Assembly: GCA_033961575.1 (NCBI GenBank)
Contig: CM066737.1
Coordinates: forward strand, 66,918,771 to 66,982,770
Direction of reading: 5' to 3'
Length of the DNA stretch: 64,000 nucleotides
From: Aselliscus stoliczkanus
Taxonomy: Eukaryota > Chordata > Mammalia > Chiroptera > Hipposideridae
Part shown: positions 1 to 10,036 of the stretch, piece by piece
Position numbering within the stretch: the first letter of the stretch is position 1
How the letters are laid out: every line of letters starts with the position of its first letter
Notes under the pieces: model-generated
Seen by the model: only the letters and a program-made list of their open reading frames with translations
What the model was told of the DNA's origin: nothing
The model's database searches: none
Translations under genes and position numbers: made by a program

Positions 1-340
1 CATCATGTCAAACAAAAACTCCATATCCATTAAGCAATAAACACCCATTCCCTTTCCTAAAAACCCATGGCTATCTTTAATCTACTTTCTGTTTCCATGA
101 ATCTGTCTTACTTAGATATTTCATTTTGTTCTTTTGTGTCAGGCTTATTTTACTTCACATGTGTTCAAGGTTAACCTATATTGTAACATATATCAGAACT
201 TCATTCTTTTAATTGCTGAATAATATTTTATTGTATGAATAGATCACATTTTTAAAAAATCTATTCATCTGTTAATGGTCACTTGGCTTATTTCCATCTA
301 TTGGCTATTGGGAATAATGTTGCTGTGATCATTCGTGTGA
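1..340 (-). mobile_element. Old L1 fragment, ORF2 3' region (antisense)
   Basis: Read on the minus strand this resembles the last part of L1 ORF2. It holds the diverged stretch for a [15 protein letters not shown] segment (the plus strand reads like 'aatattttattgtatgaatag') and the preceding segment about counting and centring of target copies. It is degenerate, has no open frame and runs off the left edge. Subfamily not assigned; it is older than L1-A and L1-B. Confidence 0.65.
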
Positions 341-1019
341 TTTTAATCTTCTTAAATTTGCTATAACTTGTTTTGTGACCTACCATATGATTTATTCTGA
401 AGAATGTTCTGTGTTGCTTAAGAAGAAAGTATATTCTACTTCTGTTTGATGGAATGTTCTGCACATGTCTGTTAGGTTATTAGATCTACAGTGTTATTAC
501 AGATCCATCGTTTCCTTATTGATTTTTTTTTTCTTTAAAGATTTTACTGGGGAATTGGGGGAGGGGAACAGCATTGGGGAATCAGGGAAGGGGAACAGAC
601 AAGTTACTGTCCCTTTGTTGTTCAGTCTAGTTGTGGGGAACCTCGCTTCACTGGCCCATGTTGGTATTTTCATTGCGCTCTTCCCAGGTGAGGCAGTCGC
701 TCGCTGGCCATTGGATGGCTGCTCACAGCGGCTCTTGGCAGCTCATAAAAGCACATGCCAGCTGCCGGCCAGCCCCACTGCAGCCTATGCCATTGCCAGT
801 AACTCATGGCAGCCCAGCTCCAGGTTGAGCTGTTGTTCACCATCTTAGCTGAAGAGGGCGCAGCATCACTCGCCCACATGTGGGATCCGAACCAGGGCAC
901 TGCTGCTCAGAGTTGGCATCCCAAGCCAACTCCTAACCAATGTGGCACTCGGCCAGCCCTCCTTATTGATTTTTTATGTGGATGATCTAGCTATTGTTGA
1001 AAGTGGGATATTGAAGTTC
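341..1019 (-). mobile_element. Old L1 fragment, endonuclease region (antisense), split by a SINE
   Basis: Minus-strand match to the L1 ORF2 endonuclease region. The L1 sequence runs to about 528 and resumes at 960, interrupted by the SINE at 529-959. The 16-bp host sequence is duplicated at both edges (513-528 and 960-975), which shows that the two halves were once contiguous. No coding capacity remains. Confidence 0.75.
529..959 (-). mobile_element. Long tRNA-headed SINE, antisense (type-B head, ~430 bp)
   Basis: The element lies on the minus strand. Its tRNA-related head is at 860-959 (minus strand starts GGGCTGGCCGAGTG, with a B-box-like GGTTCGGATCCC), and it ends in a purine-rich tail near 529-540. 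A body of about 300 bp follows the head. It contains CAGCTCAACCTGGAGCTGGG-like and CTGTTCCCC-rich segments. It is flanked by a perfect 16-bp target-site duplication, TCCTTATTGATTTTTT (513-528 and 960-975). The same body occurs at 4021-4476 and 4971-5500. It is far longer than the 100-150 bp monomeric SINEs elsewhere in the window. The head looks related to rhinolophoid tRNA SINEs, but this was not searched. Confidence 0.85.
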
Positions 1020-1344
1020 CACGTGGTTGGGGAAGCTGGGCCTTTACTCACACATTCTTATTCTCCATAGTGGAAAAAATTACAGGCCTTAAAGGTCTCT
1101 CTTGGCACTTAAGCTGTGCCAACTTAGGTGTGACATGGGTAAAGTGAAAATGTTATTCTTACCCTCTTTAATGTGTTCAAATATAAAAAATTTTTGCTTC
1201 AACTATGTGCTAGAACTTCCTTGCTGGACTCCCAGATTTTCACAAAGGCATTCTCATATATGGGTGATTGTCAAAATTGTTGTTCTTTGGTGGAGGGTGA
1301 GGGTGGGGAGATGGTTAAAATCTCTTATTCTGCCATTGTGATCA
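1020..1344. other. Unassigned interspersed-repeat-like segment
   Basis: This block interrupts the antisense L1 series. It has a composition and phrasing (for example TATTCTGCCATTGTGATCATG near its right end) that I associate with an old mammalian repeat, but I cannot name the family. No convincing ORF. Confidence 0.3.
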
Positions 1345-2905
1345 TGTCAATCCTTGTAATTTATTTCCAAATCAGGAAGTTTGATGCCACCAGCTTTGTT
1401 CTTTCTCAAGATTGCTTTGGATATTTGGAGTCTTTTGTGGTTACATATGGATTTTAGGATTGTTTTTGAATTTCTGTAGAAAAAAAAAATGTTATTGGGG
1501 TTTTAATGGAGATAGCATTGGTTCTGTACATCACATTGAGTAGTATGGACATTTTACCAATATTAAGATTTCCAATCCATGAACATGGAAGATCCTTCCA
1601 TTTATTAGTGTCTTTTAAGTTTCATTCAAAAATTTTTTGTAGTTTCACCGAACAAGTTTTCATCTTCTTAGTTAAGTTTATTCTTAGGTATTTTTTTTAT
1701 GATATTATAAATGAGGTTATCTTAATATCCTTTTTGGATAGTTCACTGTTAGTATATAAAAATGCAACTGACTTTTTATGTTGATTTTTTTTAATCCTGC
1801 AACTTTACAAAATTCATTAATTAGTTCATAGTTTTTTGTGTAATCTTTAGGGTTTTTTTACATACGAAATCATGTCATCTGCAACACAGATAATTTTACT
1901 TCTTTTTTGGCAATTTGGATGCCTTTTTTTTGTTTCTTGACAAAATGCTCGATTACTTCCAGTACTACTTTGAACAGAGGTAGCAAGAGTGGGGCTTTTT
2001 GTCTTATTCCTTATCTTAGAGGAAAAGCTTCAGTTTTTCACCATTTAATATGATGTAAACTGTGGGCTTATTATATATGTCCTTTATTTGAGATATAGTC
2101 CTTTTATACCTAGATTGTTGAAAGTTTTTATCATGTAAGTGTGTTGAATTTTATTGAACAATTTTTCTGTATCCATTGAGATAATCATGTGACTTCCATT
2201 CTTTATTCTGTTAATGTAATATATCAAATTAAGTGATTTGCATATATTGAACCACCTTTCTTTCATTGAGATAAATCCCACTTGCCCATGTTGTATGATC
2301 CTTCTAATGTGCTGTTCAAATTTGGTTTGCTAAAATCCTGTTGAGGATATTTGCATATATGTTCATCAGAGATATTGGTTTGCCATTTTATTTTGTTGTA
2401 GTATTTTTCTCTGGTTTGGGTATTAAGGTAATGCTAGCTTCATGAAATATGTTCCCTCTTTTTCATTTTTAAAAATACTTTCAGAAGGATTGTTACTAAT
2501 TCTTTTTTAAATGTTTAGTGGCATTCACCAGTGAAACTATCTGGTCTTGGGCTTTTTTTGGTGGAAGATTTTTGATTACTGATTCAATATCTTTGATTGT
2601 ATCAGTCTGTTCAAATTTTTCTAATGTCTCATTATTCAGTCCTGTTAGATAATAGGATTTTGGGAATTTATCCATTTCTTCTGGTTACCCAATTTTTTGG
2701 CTATAGTTGTTCACAATGGTCTCATAATCCTTAATATTTCTGTGATATCCCTTGTAATGTCTCTTATTTCACTTCTCAGTTTATTTATTTGAGTCTTTTT
2801 TCTTTACAGTTACTCCAGTTAAAGATCTGTCTATTTTGATTCTCCTCAAAACATCAACTCTTGGTGTCATTGATTTTGTCTATTCTTTTTCTATTTTCTT
2901 TTTTT
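1345..2905 (-). mobile_element. Old L1 fragment, reverse transcriptase region (antisense)
   Basis: The minus strand follows L1 ORF2 from the post-RT region back through the RT domain. Around 1861-1900 is the equivalent of the YADD-adjacent stretch (plus strand 'catgtcatctgcaacacaga'), and 2140-2290 matches the [13 protein letters not shown] neighbourhood. Many indels and stops; clearly inactive. Its right end is cut by another antisense L1 3' end at about 2906. Confidence 0.85.
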
Positions 2906-3790
2906 AAGAGATTTTCATTCAAAATATACCTAACATACAATATTATATTAGTTTTAGGTATACACCATAGTTATTCAACATTTATATACCTAAAGAAGTG
3001 ATCACCAATAAATCCAACAACCATCTGACAGTGCACCATGCTATCACAATATTATTGACTATATTCCCCATGCTGTACATTATACCCCCATGACTTATTT
3101 GTTTTATACCTGGAAATATGAACTACTTGTTCCCTTTAATCTTTATCCCTACTTCTTAAATTTTTCAATTACAGTTGACATTCAATATTATTTTATATTA
3201 ATTTCAGGTGTACAGCATAGTGGTTAGACATTTATATAATTTAAGAATAGATCTCCCTGACTAGTTTAGTACCCATCTGGTACTATACATAGTTATTGCC
3301 ATATTATTGACTATATTCCTCATGCATTACTTTATATCCTCATGACTATTTTGTAATTACCAATTTGTACTTCTTAATCCCTTCAACTTTTTTACCCATT
3401 CCCCAATCTCTTTTTCCATTTGGCAACCATCAGAATGTTTTCTGTATCTATGAGTTTGTTTCTTTTTTGTTTGTTCATTTACTTTGATCTTTAAATTTCA
3501 CATATAAGCAAAATCACACTGCATCTATCTGATATACTCCACTGATCACAATACCCTCTAGGTCAATTCCTGCCACTGCAAATGGCAAGAAACCATTCTC
3601 TTCCATTGACAACCAATATTCCACTGTATATATGTACCACCATATATACATTTGTCCATTTATCCATCACTAAACACTCATGCTGCCTCCACATCTTGGC
3701 CATTGTAAAGAATGCTGCAATGAACATATAGGTGCACACACACCCTCGAAGTAGCATTTTGGGTTTCTTTGGATAAACACCCAGAAGTGG
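2906..3790 (-). mobile_element. L1 3' end (antisense) with two-unit 3' UTR
   Basis: Starts with the minus-strand 3' terminus. Two successive 3' UTR units follow, near 2930-3130 and 3165-3400. Each begins with a version of 'tttcaggtgtacagcatag' and includes a 'ttattgactatattcc' stretch. Then comes the ORF2 carboxyl end at 3480-3780. The two-unit layout recurs in other L1s of this window. 5'-truncated and inserted among older L1 pieces. Confidence 0.75.
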
Positions 3791-4790
3791 GATTACTGGG
3801 CCCTTCTTTGTCCCTTGTTATAGACTTTGTTTTAAAGTTTATTTTGTCTGGTATATAAGTACCGCTATCTCAGCTTTTTTTTTTTCCATTTTTATGAAAT
3901 ATCATTTTCCCATCCCTTTACTTTCAATCTATGTGTTTCTTTCAATCTGCAGTGATTCTCTTGTAGGCAGCATATGTAAGGGTTTTGTTTTCTTATTCAT
4001 TCAGCCCTCCTATGTCTTTTTTTTTTAAAGATTTTATTGGGGAATTGGGGGAGGGGAACAGCTGTGGGGAAACAGGGAAGGGGAACAGACAAGTTGCTGT
4101 CCTTTTGTTCTTCAGTCTAGTTGTGAAGGACATTGCTTCACTGGCCCATGTTGGTATCATCATTGTGCTCTTCTCGGGTGAGGCAGATCAGTCGCCAGCC
4201 TCTGGATGGCTGCTCACAGCGGCTCTTGGCAGTTCACACCGGCTTCCAGCCACTCATGCTGGCTGCCGGCCACTCACTGTAGCCTATGGCAGCCCACTGC
4301 AGCAGTGGCTGCAGCTATGCCATTCTGGGGACTCACAGCAGCCCAGCTCCAGGTGGAGCTGTTGTTACCATCTTAGCTGTAGAGGGCAGTGTCACTGACC
4401 CTCATATGTGTGATCCAAACTAGGCCTACTGGCGTCCCAAGCCAGCTCTTCATCAACACGCCACTCGTCCGGCCCACCTCCTATATCTTTTAATTGGAGC
4501 ATTTAATCCATTTACACTGAAAGTAACTGTTGATAGATATATGGCTATTTCCATTTTATTATTACTTTTTTCTTTTCTTTTTTATTTCTTTTGCCTTAAA
4601 GAAGTCTCTCCGATATTGCCTGTAAAACTGGTTTGGTGGTGATGAACTCCTTTAGCATTTTCTTGTCTGGGAAGCTCTTTATCTGTCATTTGGTTCTAAA
4701 TAATAGCTTTGCTGTGTAGAGTTATCTTGCTTGTAGGTCCTTGCTTTTCATCACTTTGAATATTTCATGCTAATAACTTCTGGACTATTT
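3791..4790 (-). mobile_element. Old L1 fragment, 5' ORF2 and upstream region (antisense), split by a SINE
   Basis: Minus-strand continuation of the L1 type seen at 341-1019. It covers the endonuclease region, then sequence further 5' (ORF1-like, 4600-4790). A long SINE occupies 4021-4476 and duplicated the 15 bp at 4006-4020/4477-4491. Not coding. Confidence 0.75.
4021..4476 (-). mobile_element. Long tRNA-headed SINE, antisense (~455 bp)
   Basis: Second copy of the long SINE family seen at 529-959, in the same orientation, with the body and the GGGGAATTGGGGGAGGGG tail region clearly matching. The tRNA-related head is at the right (minus strand starts GGGCCGGACGAGTGG). Target-site duplication CCTCCTATGTCTTTT (4006-4020) against CCTCCTATATCTTTT (4477-4491), one mismatch. 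ORFs inside it are incidental. Confidence 0.85.
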
Positions 4791-4970
4791 TTCACTTATC
4801 TCCCTTCCATCCCCACCTTGCAGTCGTACTCCCAACTTTATCCCAACCACTGTCTAAGCAATTTAAGAGCATGAATGGTCTTTCTTATGTGTATATTTCC
4901 TGTAGTGAATAATGATAGCTTACACATAGAAAGTATTCAGTAAAATAATTTAGTTGAATTAAAATTTCAA

Positions 4971-5500
4971 GGGCTGGCTGAGTGGCTTAGTTGGTTAAGA
5001 GCTCGCTCAAGAGTGCGAGCTGAGCTCTGAGCAACAGCAGTTCGATGCCCAGCCCGAGCTGAGCTGCTGGGCCGGCCGAGTGGCGCATTGGTTAAGCGCT
5101 GGTTTTGGGATGCCAGCGGCCCCCGTTCGGATCCCTCATGAGGGCCAGTGACACTGCCCTCCACAGCTAACAACAGCTCCACCTGGAGCTGGGCTGTGCG
5201 AGCCCCGGTGATGGTGTGGGCTGCAGCCCCTGCTGCAGTGGGCTGCCATAGGCTACAGTGAGTGTCCCGCAGCCAGCGTGAGTGCCTAGCAGCCAAGCGT
5301 GAGCTGCCAATAGCGGCGGTGAGCAACATCCAGAGGCCAGCGACCGATCTGCCTCATCCGGGAAGAGCACAATGACAATACCAACAGTGAAGCAACATCC
5401 TCTGCAACTATACTGAAGAACAGAAGGACAACAACTTGTCTGTTCCCCTTCCCCGATTCCCCAACGCTGTTCCCCTCCACCAATTCCCCAATTAAAAAAA
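4971..5500 (+). mobile_element. Dimeric long SINE: type-A head + type-B head + body
   Basis: It begins with a type-A tRNA-like head at 4971-5069 (A-box-like TGGCTTAGTTGG, B-box-like AGTTCGATGCC). A type-B head follows immediately at 5070-5165 (TGGCGCATTGG and GTTCGGATCCC). Then comes the ~310-bp body shared with the SINEs at 529 and 4021, and an A-rich tail. Flanks give an approximate 10-bp duplication (4961-4970 and 5501-5510, one mismatch). The single duplication around the whole suggests that the two heads moved as one unit, although SINE-next-to-SINE insertion is possible. Confidence 0.85.
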
Positions 5501-5719
5501 AAAAATTCAAATAAATCCGAATTTTTAATGTATGTGGTGGAAGTATAAAACATTTGTTAGTGCACATAGAGGCATAAGGAAGTATAAGTTTCTTGAGAGG
5601 GAAAGGATCTACACCGTGGGCTGCACTTAATACTTTTCAGATATCAAAAAATACACATGAGAGAACTTCATAACACATAAGTCACTGCCATGAAATAATA
5701 AACCATCAAGAATGTAGAA

Positions 5720-5982
5720 CACCTTTCTCACCCATCCCCCAACCCTCCTTCCATCTAGCAACTATCAGTTTCTTCCTGTAAACATGAGTCTATTTCTGTT
5801 TTGTTTGCTGATTTATTCTGTCCTTTAGATCCCACATATGAGATCATATGGTATTTGTGTTTCTCAGTCTGAATTATTTTACTCAGCATAATAAATTCTA
5901 GGTCAGTCCATTTGTTACAAATGGTAAGATTTCATTTGTTTTTATGGCAGAGTAATATTCCATTGTATAAATTGGTAGTAAA
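5720..5982 (-). mobile_element. L1 3' ORF2 fragment (antisense)
   Basis: Minus-strand L1 carboxyl-terminal ORF2 region, with the 'catatgagatcatatggtat' and 'ttccattgtataaat' landmarks on the plus strand. Short and degenerate. Confidence 0.7.
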
Positions 5983-6162
5983 AAATAGTCATGAAGATGT
6001 AAAATACAGTATATGGAATATAATCAATAATGCTGTAAAAACTATGTTGGTGTCAGATGGACACTAGACTTATCAGTGGGATCACTTCATAAATTATATA
6101 AATGCTTAACCACTATACTGTACACCTGAAACTAAGATAAAATAACATTGAATGGCAACTAT

Positions 6163-6165
<3 letters not shown>
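5983..6165 (+). mobile_element. L1 3' UTR unit (sense)
   Basis: Plus-strand L1 3' UTR unit. It runs through 'gtcagatggacactagactt' and ends with the typical 'ctgtacacctgaaac' landmark. A second unit of the same kind lies at 6737-6880, separated from this one by a CA repeat, a MITE and an AT array. The two together may be one bipartite 3' UTR later split by insertions. Confidence 0.75.
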
Positions 6166-6201
<36 letters not shown>

Positions 6202-6202
6202 C
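6166..6202 (+). repeat. (CA)n microsatellite
   Basis: About 18 perfect CA dinucleotides directly after the L1 3' terminus, so it probably grew from the A-rich tail. Confidence 0.95.
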
Positions 6203-6434
6203 AAGGGTGCCAAAAAATGTATTCACATTTTAAGAAAGGAAATAACTATTAAAATTGTAATGTTCAGTATATACCAATAACAAAAGATGAATACAAGTCA
6301 CGTTTGACTTCTGCAATTACAAGAGGTGCTCAAAGTGGTTACCACCAGTGTCCAGACACTTTTACCATGAACTACCGCTTGAGCAATGTTGACCAAAGTG
6401 TCCACTTGTATACAATATTTTGGCACCCCTGATA
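6203..6434. mobile_element. Small inverted-repeat DNA transposon (MITE-like)
   Basis: A ~230-bp block bounded by AGGGTGCCAAAA on the left and TTTTGGCACCCCT on the right, which are near-perfect inverse complements. The minus strand of 6310-6360 would encode a short tail ending in HFEHLL before a stop. That resembles the carboxyl end of some Tc1/mariner-superfamily transposases, so this may be a deletion derivative of such an element. The target site cannot be read because a CA repeat abuts one end and an AT array the other. Confidence 0.65.
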
Positions 6435-6435
6435 T

Positions 6436-6688
6436 ATATTCCAGATATATACATATCCTATATATATATATATCCTATATATATTCCATATATATATATA
6501 TTCCCTATATATATATTCCCTATATATATATTCCCTATATATATATTCCCTATATATATATTCCCTATATATATTCCATATATATATATTCCATATATAT
6601 ATATTCCATATATATATTCCATATATATATATTCCATATATATATTCCATATATATATATATATAGTGTCCAGACATATATATATATT

Positions 6689-6722
<34 letters not shown>
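6436..6722. repeat. AT-rich minisatellite with a TTCC punctuation
   Basis: A tandem array of TATATATA runs punctuated by TTCCC in the left part and TTCCA in the right part. The unit is about 13-16 bp, and the array ends in a plain TA run. The two unit variants occur in blocks, as expected from local expansion. All overlapping open frames on both strands are YIYI-type low-complexity artefacts. Confidence 0.9.
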
Positions 6723-6727
<5 letters not shown>

Positions 6728-6736
6728 CATGATACA

Positions 6737-6880
6737 TAGTACAGCATAGGGAATATAGCTAATGGTATTGTAATAAGTATGTATGGTTTCAGATGGGTAG
6801 TATACTTGTTGCTGTCATCACTTTGTAAGGTGTTTAAATATCAAATCATTATATTGGTTTTCTTTTTTTAAAAAAAGCAA
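6737..6880 (+). mobile_element. L1 3' UTR unit (sense)
   Basis: Resembles the other L1 3' UTR unit (landmarks ACAGCATAGGGAATATAG and TCAGATGGGTAG). It ends in a T/A-rich tail near 6865-6880. See the paired unit at 5983-6165. Confidence 0.65.
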
Positions 6881-6894
6881 AAGAATCTAGAACT

Positions 6895-7005
6895 GTCTGT
6901 GAAGTCCCTGAGGATAGCAAGTGTCTTTATTTCCCTCACCATTGTATGCTCCATGACTGGTAGACTGCTTGAGGCATAAAACACCTCAAGCATTTGTAGA
7001 ATTAA
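6895..7005 (+). repeat. L2/MIR-like 3' end fragment
   Basis: The run of words resembles an L2/MIR tail: a short history of 'cttgaggatagcaagtgtct', then 'cattgtatgctcc', then 'agcatttgtagaattaatg'. Strongly diverged; low confidence. Confidence 0.35.
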
Positions 7006-7534
7006 TGTGTAAGGAAAATAATAAAAATGGAATGAAGGATATGGGAGAATGCCATGAGGGAAGTGGCTTCCTTTGTCATACTGCTTAGATGTTGTTCTTA
7101 GCTTAGTGGGATGTTAGACTTGGATAGGGACCCCTGAGAAGAGTAAAGGTAATGAAAGAAGCCACAAGGAAATTTTAAACATAGTAATTATTAGAACTTT
7201 AAAATTTACTGATACAATTGGCAATCTCTATTCAAATAAATGCTCCATCTCAATATATAATTGTATTAAAATTTATTACAGTTGTATAAAATGTGCATAT
7301 TTGAAAATTTTTATTCTACCAAATGTAGAAAAATGGTAAGAGAACAGAATTGCCAGTGTAAGGAGCTTAAAAATCACCACTGTGTGCTAACAAGTAAAAA
7401 GCAGAGCAAACTGAAAAATCAACAACTGTTCTTAGATTCATAAGAGAAGTGGGGTCATAAATGAAATCACTGCTCCCAAAAATTGGGCAGAAAGAAAGGT
7501 AAATATGAATAATTAAAACATACCATAGAAGAAA
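7006..7534. other. Unannotated stretch
   Basis: AT-rich sequence without a convincing ORF, repeat or RNA gene. Confidence 0.5.
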
Positions 7535-7660
7535 CATGAGGGCTCCACCTGCATGACCTCATGTAATGCTAATTATCTCCCAAAGTGTCCATTTCCTAAT
7601 ACCATTATATTTGGGTTCACCATATGCATTGTGGGTGGGGGACACAAGCATTCAATCTAT
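7535..7660 (-). mobile_element. MLT1-like (MaLR) LTR fragment, antisense
   Basis: The plus strand reads as the reverse complement of the typical 5' part of an MLT1-type LTR. It has CATGAGGGCTCCACC, then a CTCCCAAAG stretch, CCTAATACCAT, and GGGGGACACAAGCATTCA. An old non-coding LTR relic, related to the one at 15530. Confidence 0.6.
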
Positions 7661-7703
7661 AACCCCAACTATACATTGTCTACAAGAAACCCACTTTAAA
7701 TAT

Positions 7704-7748
<45 letters not shown>

Positions 7749-8024
7749 GAAATGTCAACCATAATAACACCAATCAGAATAAAGCAGGAGTAGCTATATT
7801 TTATATATATATATATGTATATATATATACATATATATTTAAAACACCTGTCTGCTAAAAGTAGGAACGAGGTAAGGACATCCCCTTTCACCACTATTTT
7901 TCAATACCATATTGGAAGTCCTAACTAATGTAATAAGAAAAGGGAATAAAAGTTACACCAAAGATGATGAAAAAATGTATTTATTCACAGATGACATTAT
8001 TGTCTACGTAGAAAATCCAAAAGA
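7661..8024 (+). mobile_element. Older L1 fragment that received L1-A (left part)
   Basis: Degenerate sense L1 ORF2. A piece of the endonuclease (QETHFKYK-like) is followed by a jump to the RT end, with an FTDD-type version of the YADD motif at about 7987-8000. It contains a (GATA)n at 7706-7749 and a TA run at 7801-7838. Its last 15 bp (8010-8024) reappear at 15340-15354 beyond L1-A, where the same L1 continues to about 15525. Confidence 0.75.
7706..7749 (+). repeat. (GATA)n microsatellite
   Basis: About eleven GATA units within the older L1 fragment. Confidence 0.95.
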
Positions 8025-8034
8025 GGAGATAGGT

Positions 8035-8045
8035 AAGATGGCTGC
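8035..8045 (+). promoter_or_regulatory. YY1-like site at the L1-A start
   Basis: AAGATGGCTGC lies about 10 bp from the inferred 5' end of L1-A. It differs by one base from the L1-B equivalent AAGATGGCGGC (47933-47943). In human L1 a YY1 site at the same place directs accurate initiation; the parallel here is inferred. Confidence 0.55.
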
Positions 8046-8309
8046 TGTGAGGAGAGCTCCCTGAGTTCTCCCCTGGAAATATCCACAATTTGAACTTCTG
8101 TAACTCTTCAAAGGGACATCTACTCATCACACAGAACAACTAAGAGTCTCACACAACAATTGCTGGAAAGTGGGCAGGCCAGGTGAGTGGAGAGACGTGT
8201 GAGGTGCAACCCGCACCCACGGCTGCTGAGGCACCAAGCTTCAAGGGAACAGATCGGTGAGTGTTCCCACTGCTTGCTCCCTGCGCCCCGTGGCCCATCT
8301 AGACTACAG

Positions 8310-8945
8310 CAAGAGCACAACGATCTGCAGCCTGAGGAAGAAGCCCCAGGTCGGGCGAGAAGGGGAGGAGAGAGGGGATACATGCAGCTGCACACATGGC
8401 TCCCCGGTCCCCAGGAAGCAGGGTGCAGAGCCCGGCAGTGACAGCAACAGGGCAAGATAAATTCCTGCACCTGCCCGGTTCAGGGATCAGTCTGTGTCCA
8501 CCGGGTCCAGCAGAGCACAGCAAGAGCACCTTGGTGCGCAGACGCTGAGGAAGAAACCTGAAACAGGGCAAGCAAGGAAAAAAGAATACTCTTGAGGAGG
8601 GGGAGAAGCAGCGCGCTGGGCGGAGACCCAGGTCCGGGAGAGATGCAGAGGGGATCTGAGCCACAGCAGGGTGTGCGCAGTCTCCTAAACCCCAGCAGTC
8701 CCTCCAGGAGAGCAGCAGGAATACCGTGGCACACACAAGCTCTGATGCAGAAGAGTGAAACCAGATGAGCAGGGAAAGAAAGAATACTCCATCAGGGGAG
8801 ATACAGCGCACCCAAGCAGAGACGCAGGTTCCTGGGAGACAGACCGGAGATTTGAGCCACTGCAGGGTGTGCGCAGCCCCCTAAATCCCGGCAGTCTCTT
8901 TGGGAGAGCAACAGGAACTCCTCTGTAGCATATGAGGCCAAGGCC
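8310..8945 (+). repeat. Tandem 5' UTR monomers of L1-A
   Basis: Two to three diverged units of roughly 190-230 bp. Each contains GAGAGCAGCAGGA-like, GAGACGCAGG-like and GGTGTGCGCAGTC-like landmarks. They are the decayed counterparts of the clearer array in L1-B (48170-49010). Open frames on either strand here follow the repeat and are not genes. Confidence 0.7.
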
Positions 8946-10036
8946 TTAGCTCAAAACAGTGTTGGGACTGTGGGGTTTTTGTTGTATTATTTTGTTTGTT
9001 TCGCTTGTTTGTTTGTTTTTCCTCCTCTCTTCAACAGAAAGCCAAAAAAAACCCAACAGAAATAAAAACCCACCCCCACCCTCCCTCAGAAACCTTGGTC
9101 CCGGCCAAGCCAGTCTTAAACTGACTCCTGAATGGAGCAGTAGGGGTAGACTACAGAGGTATTCCTACCCACAGGGGGTCGACAATTTCCACCCCAGAAG
9201 AGGCTGCAGAGTGAGACTGCCTACCTTGCCCCACCTTTCCTGCAAGGCTTGGGAGGCAGGGCAGTTTCAGCTACTGAGGCACTAATTAACAGATTCCTGG
9301 CAGCTGGCTTTTGGCAATGAGGAACCATTTCATTCTCCACAGCTGTCAACTGAAAGGGTGCCCAAAGACACTCATTGAGCCTGCAGGGTGCACAGACTGC
9401 CTTGGGACAGGCGAAAGCAGAAACGGCAGTGACTTTGTAAAAACTACCAATCGCAAGTCACAACCACACTCATGTACAGCAAACCTGTACTGCCAGGATC
9501 ACACTAGGCATCAGGTGGCTGTCTTTGTTCCCACACGATGCAGAGGAATATTTGTACAGCAGAGGACAACCTGAAGAGAGCTTGGTGGACTTTAGCCAAG
9601 ACTGGCACTGGAGACACAAGAATCATCATACCCACAGGCCAACTTTAGACAAAACCAGAGCATTTTTGGGTTTGATATACAGGAGTCACACCCAAAAGGA
9701 AGTTGCTACAGGTACTAAGGCCCAAAGGGTCCAAGCCTCATCAGAGGGATCAACCCTCACACAGCAGCTCATAAACTGGGGACACTGCTGATCCTCACAG
9801 ATAATCAGCTTGGAAGTCAATCCCACCTACTGACAAGCCAAAAGTAATCAAAGCTAAACTTCAACAGGTGAAGACACACAACACAAGGAACACCTCAGAT
9901 ATACACACACAAGAGAATAGGGAAATTGAGTAATTCAAATATAAAGGACACACGCTGTATAAGTTTACCCAGAAAAGATTGAGAAACCTAGGGGATCTAT
10001 CTGTTATATCGAAGCAAGCACAAACAGTAAACCAAA

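Noticed and set aside
465..848. 127-aa open frame
   Set aside because: Lies across the antisense SINE at 529-959; the similar 137-aa frame at 3985-4398 has the same cause.
4971..5165. tRNA genes suggested by A-box/B-box sequences
   Set aside because: Heads belong to SINEs with bodies, A tails and target duplications; the cloverleaf is not preserved.
6372..6749. Several 60-121 aa open frames rich in Tyr-Ile on both strands
   Set aside because: They are translations of the TA/TTCC minisatellite in different frames, not genes.
7706..7749. Short regular GATA repeats considered as a possible repeat array of CRISPR type
   Set aside because: Simple 4-bp microsatellite without spacers; the genome is mammalian.
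8299..8811. 170-aa minus-strand open frame
   Set aside because: Shadow of the L1-A 5' UTR monomers; no recognisable domain.
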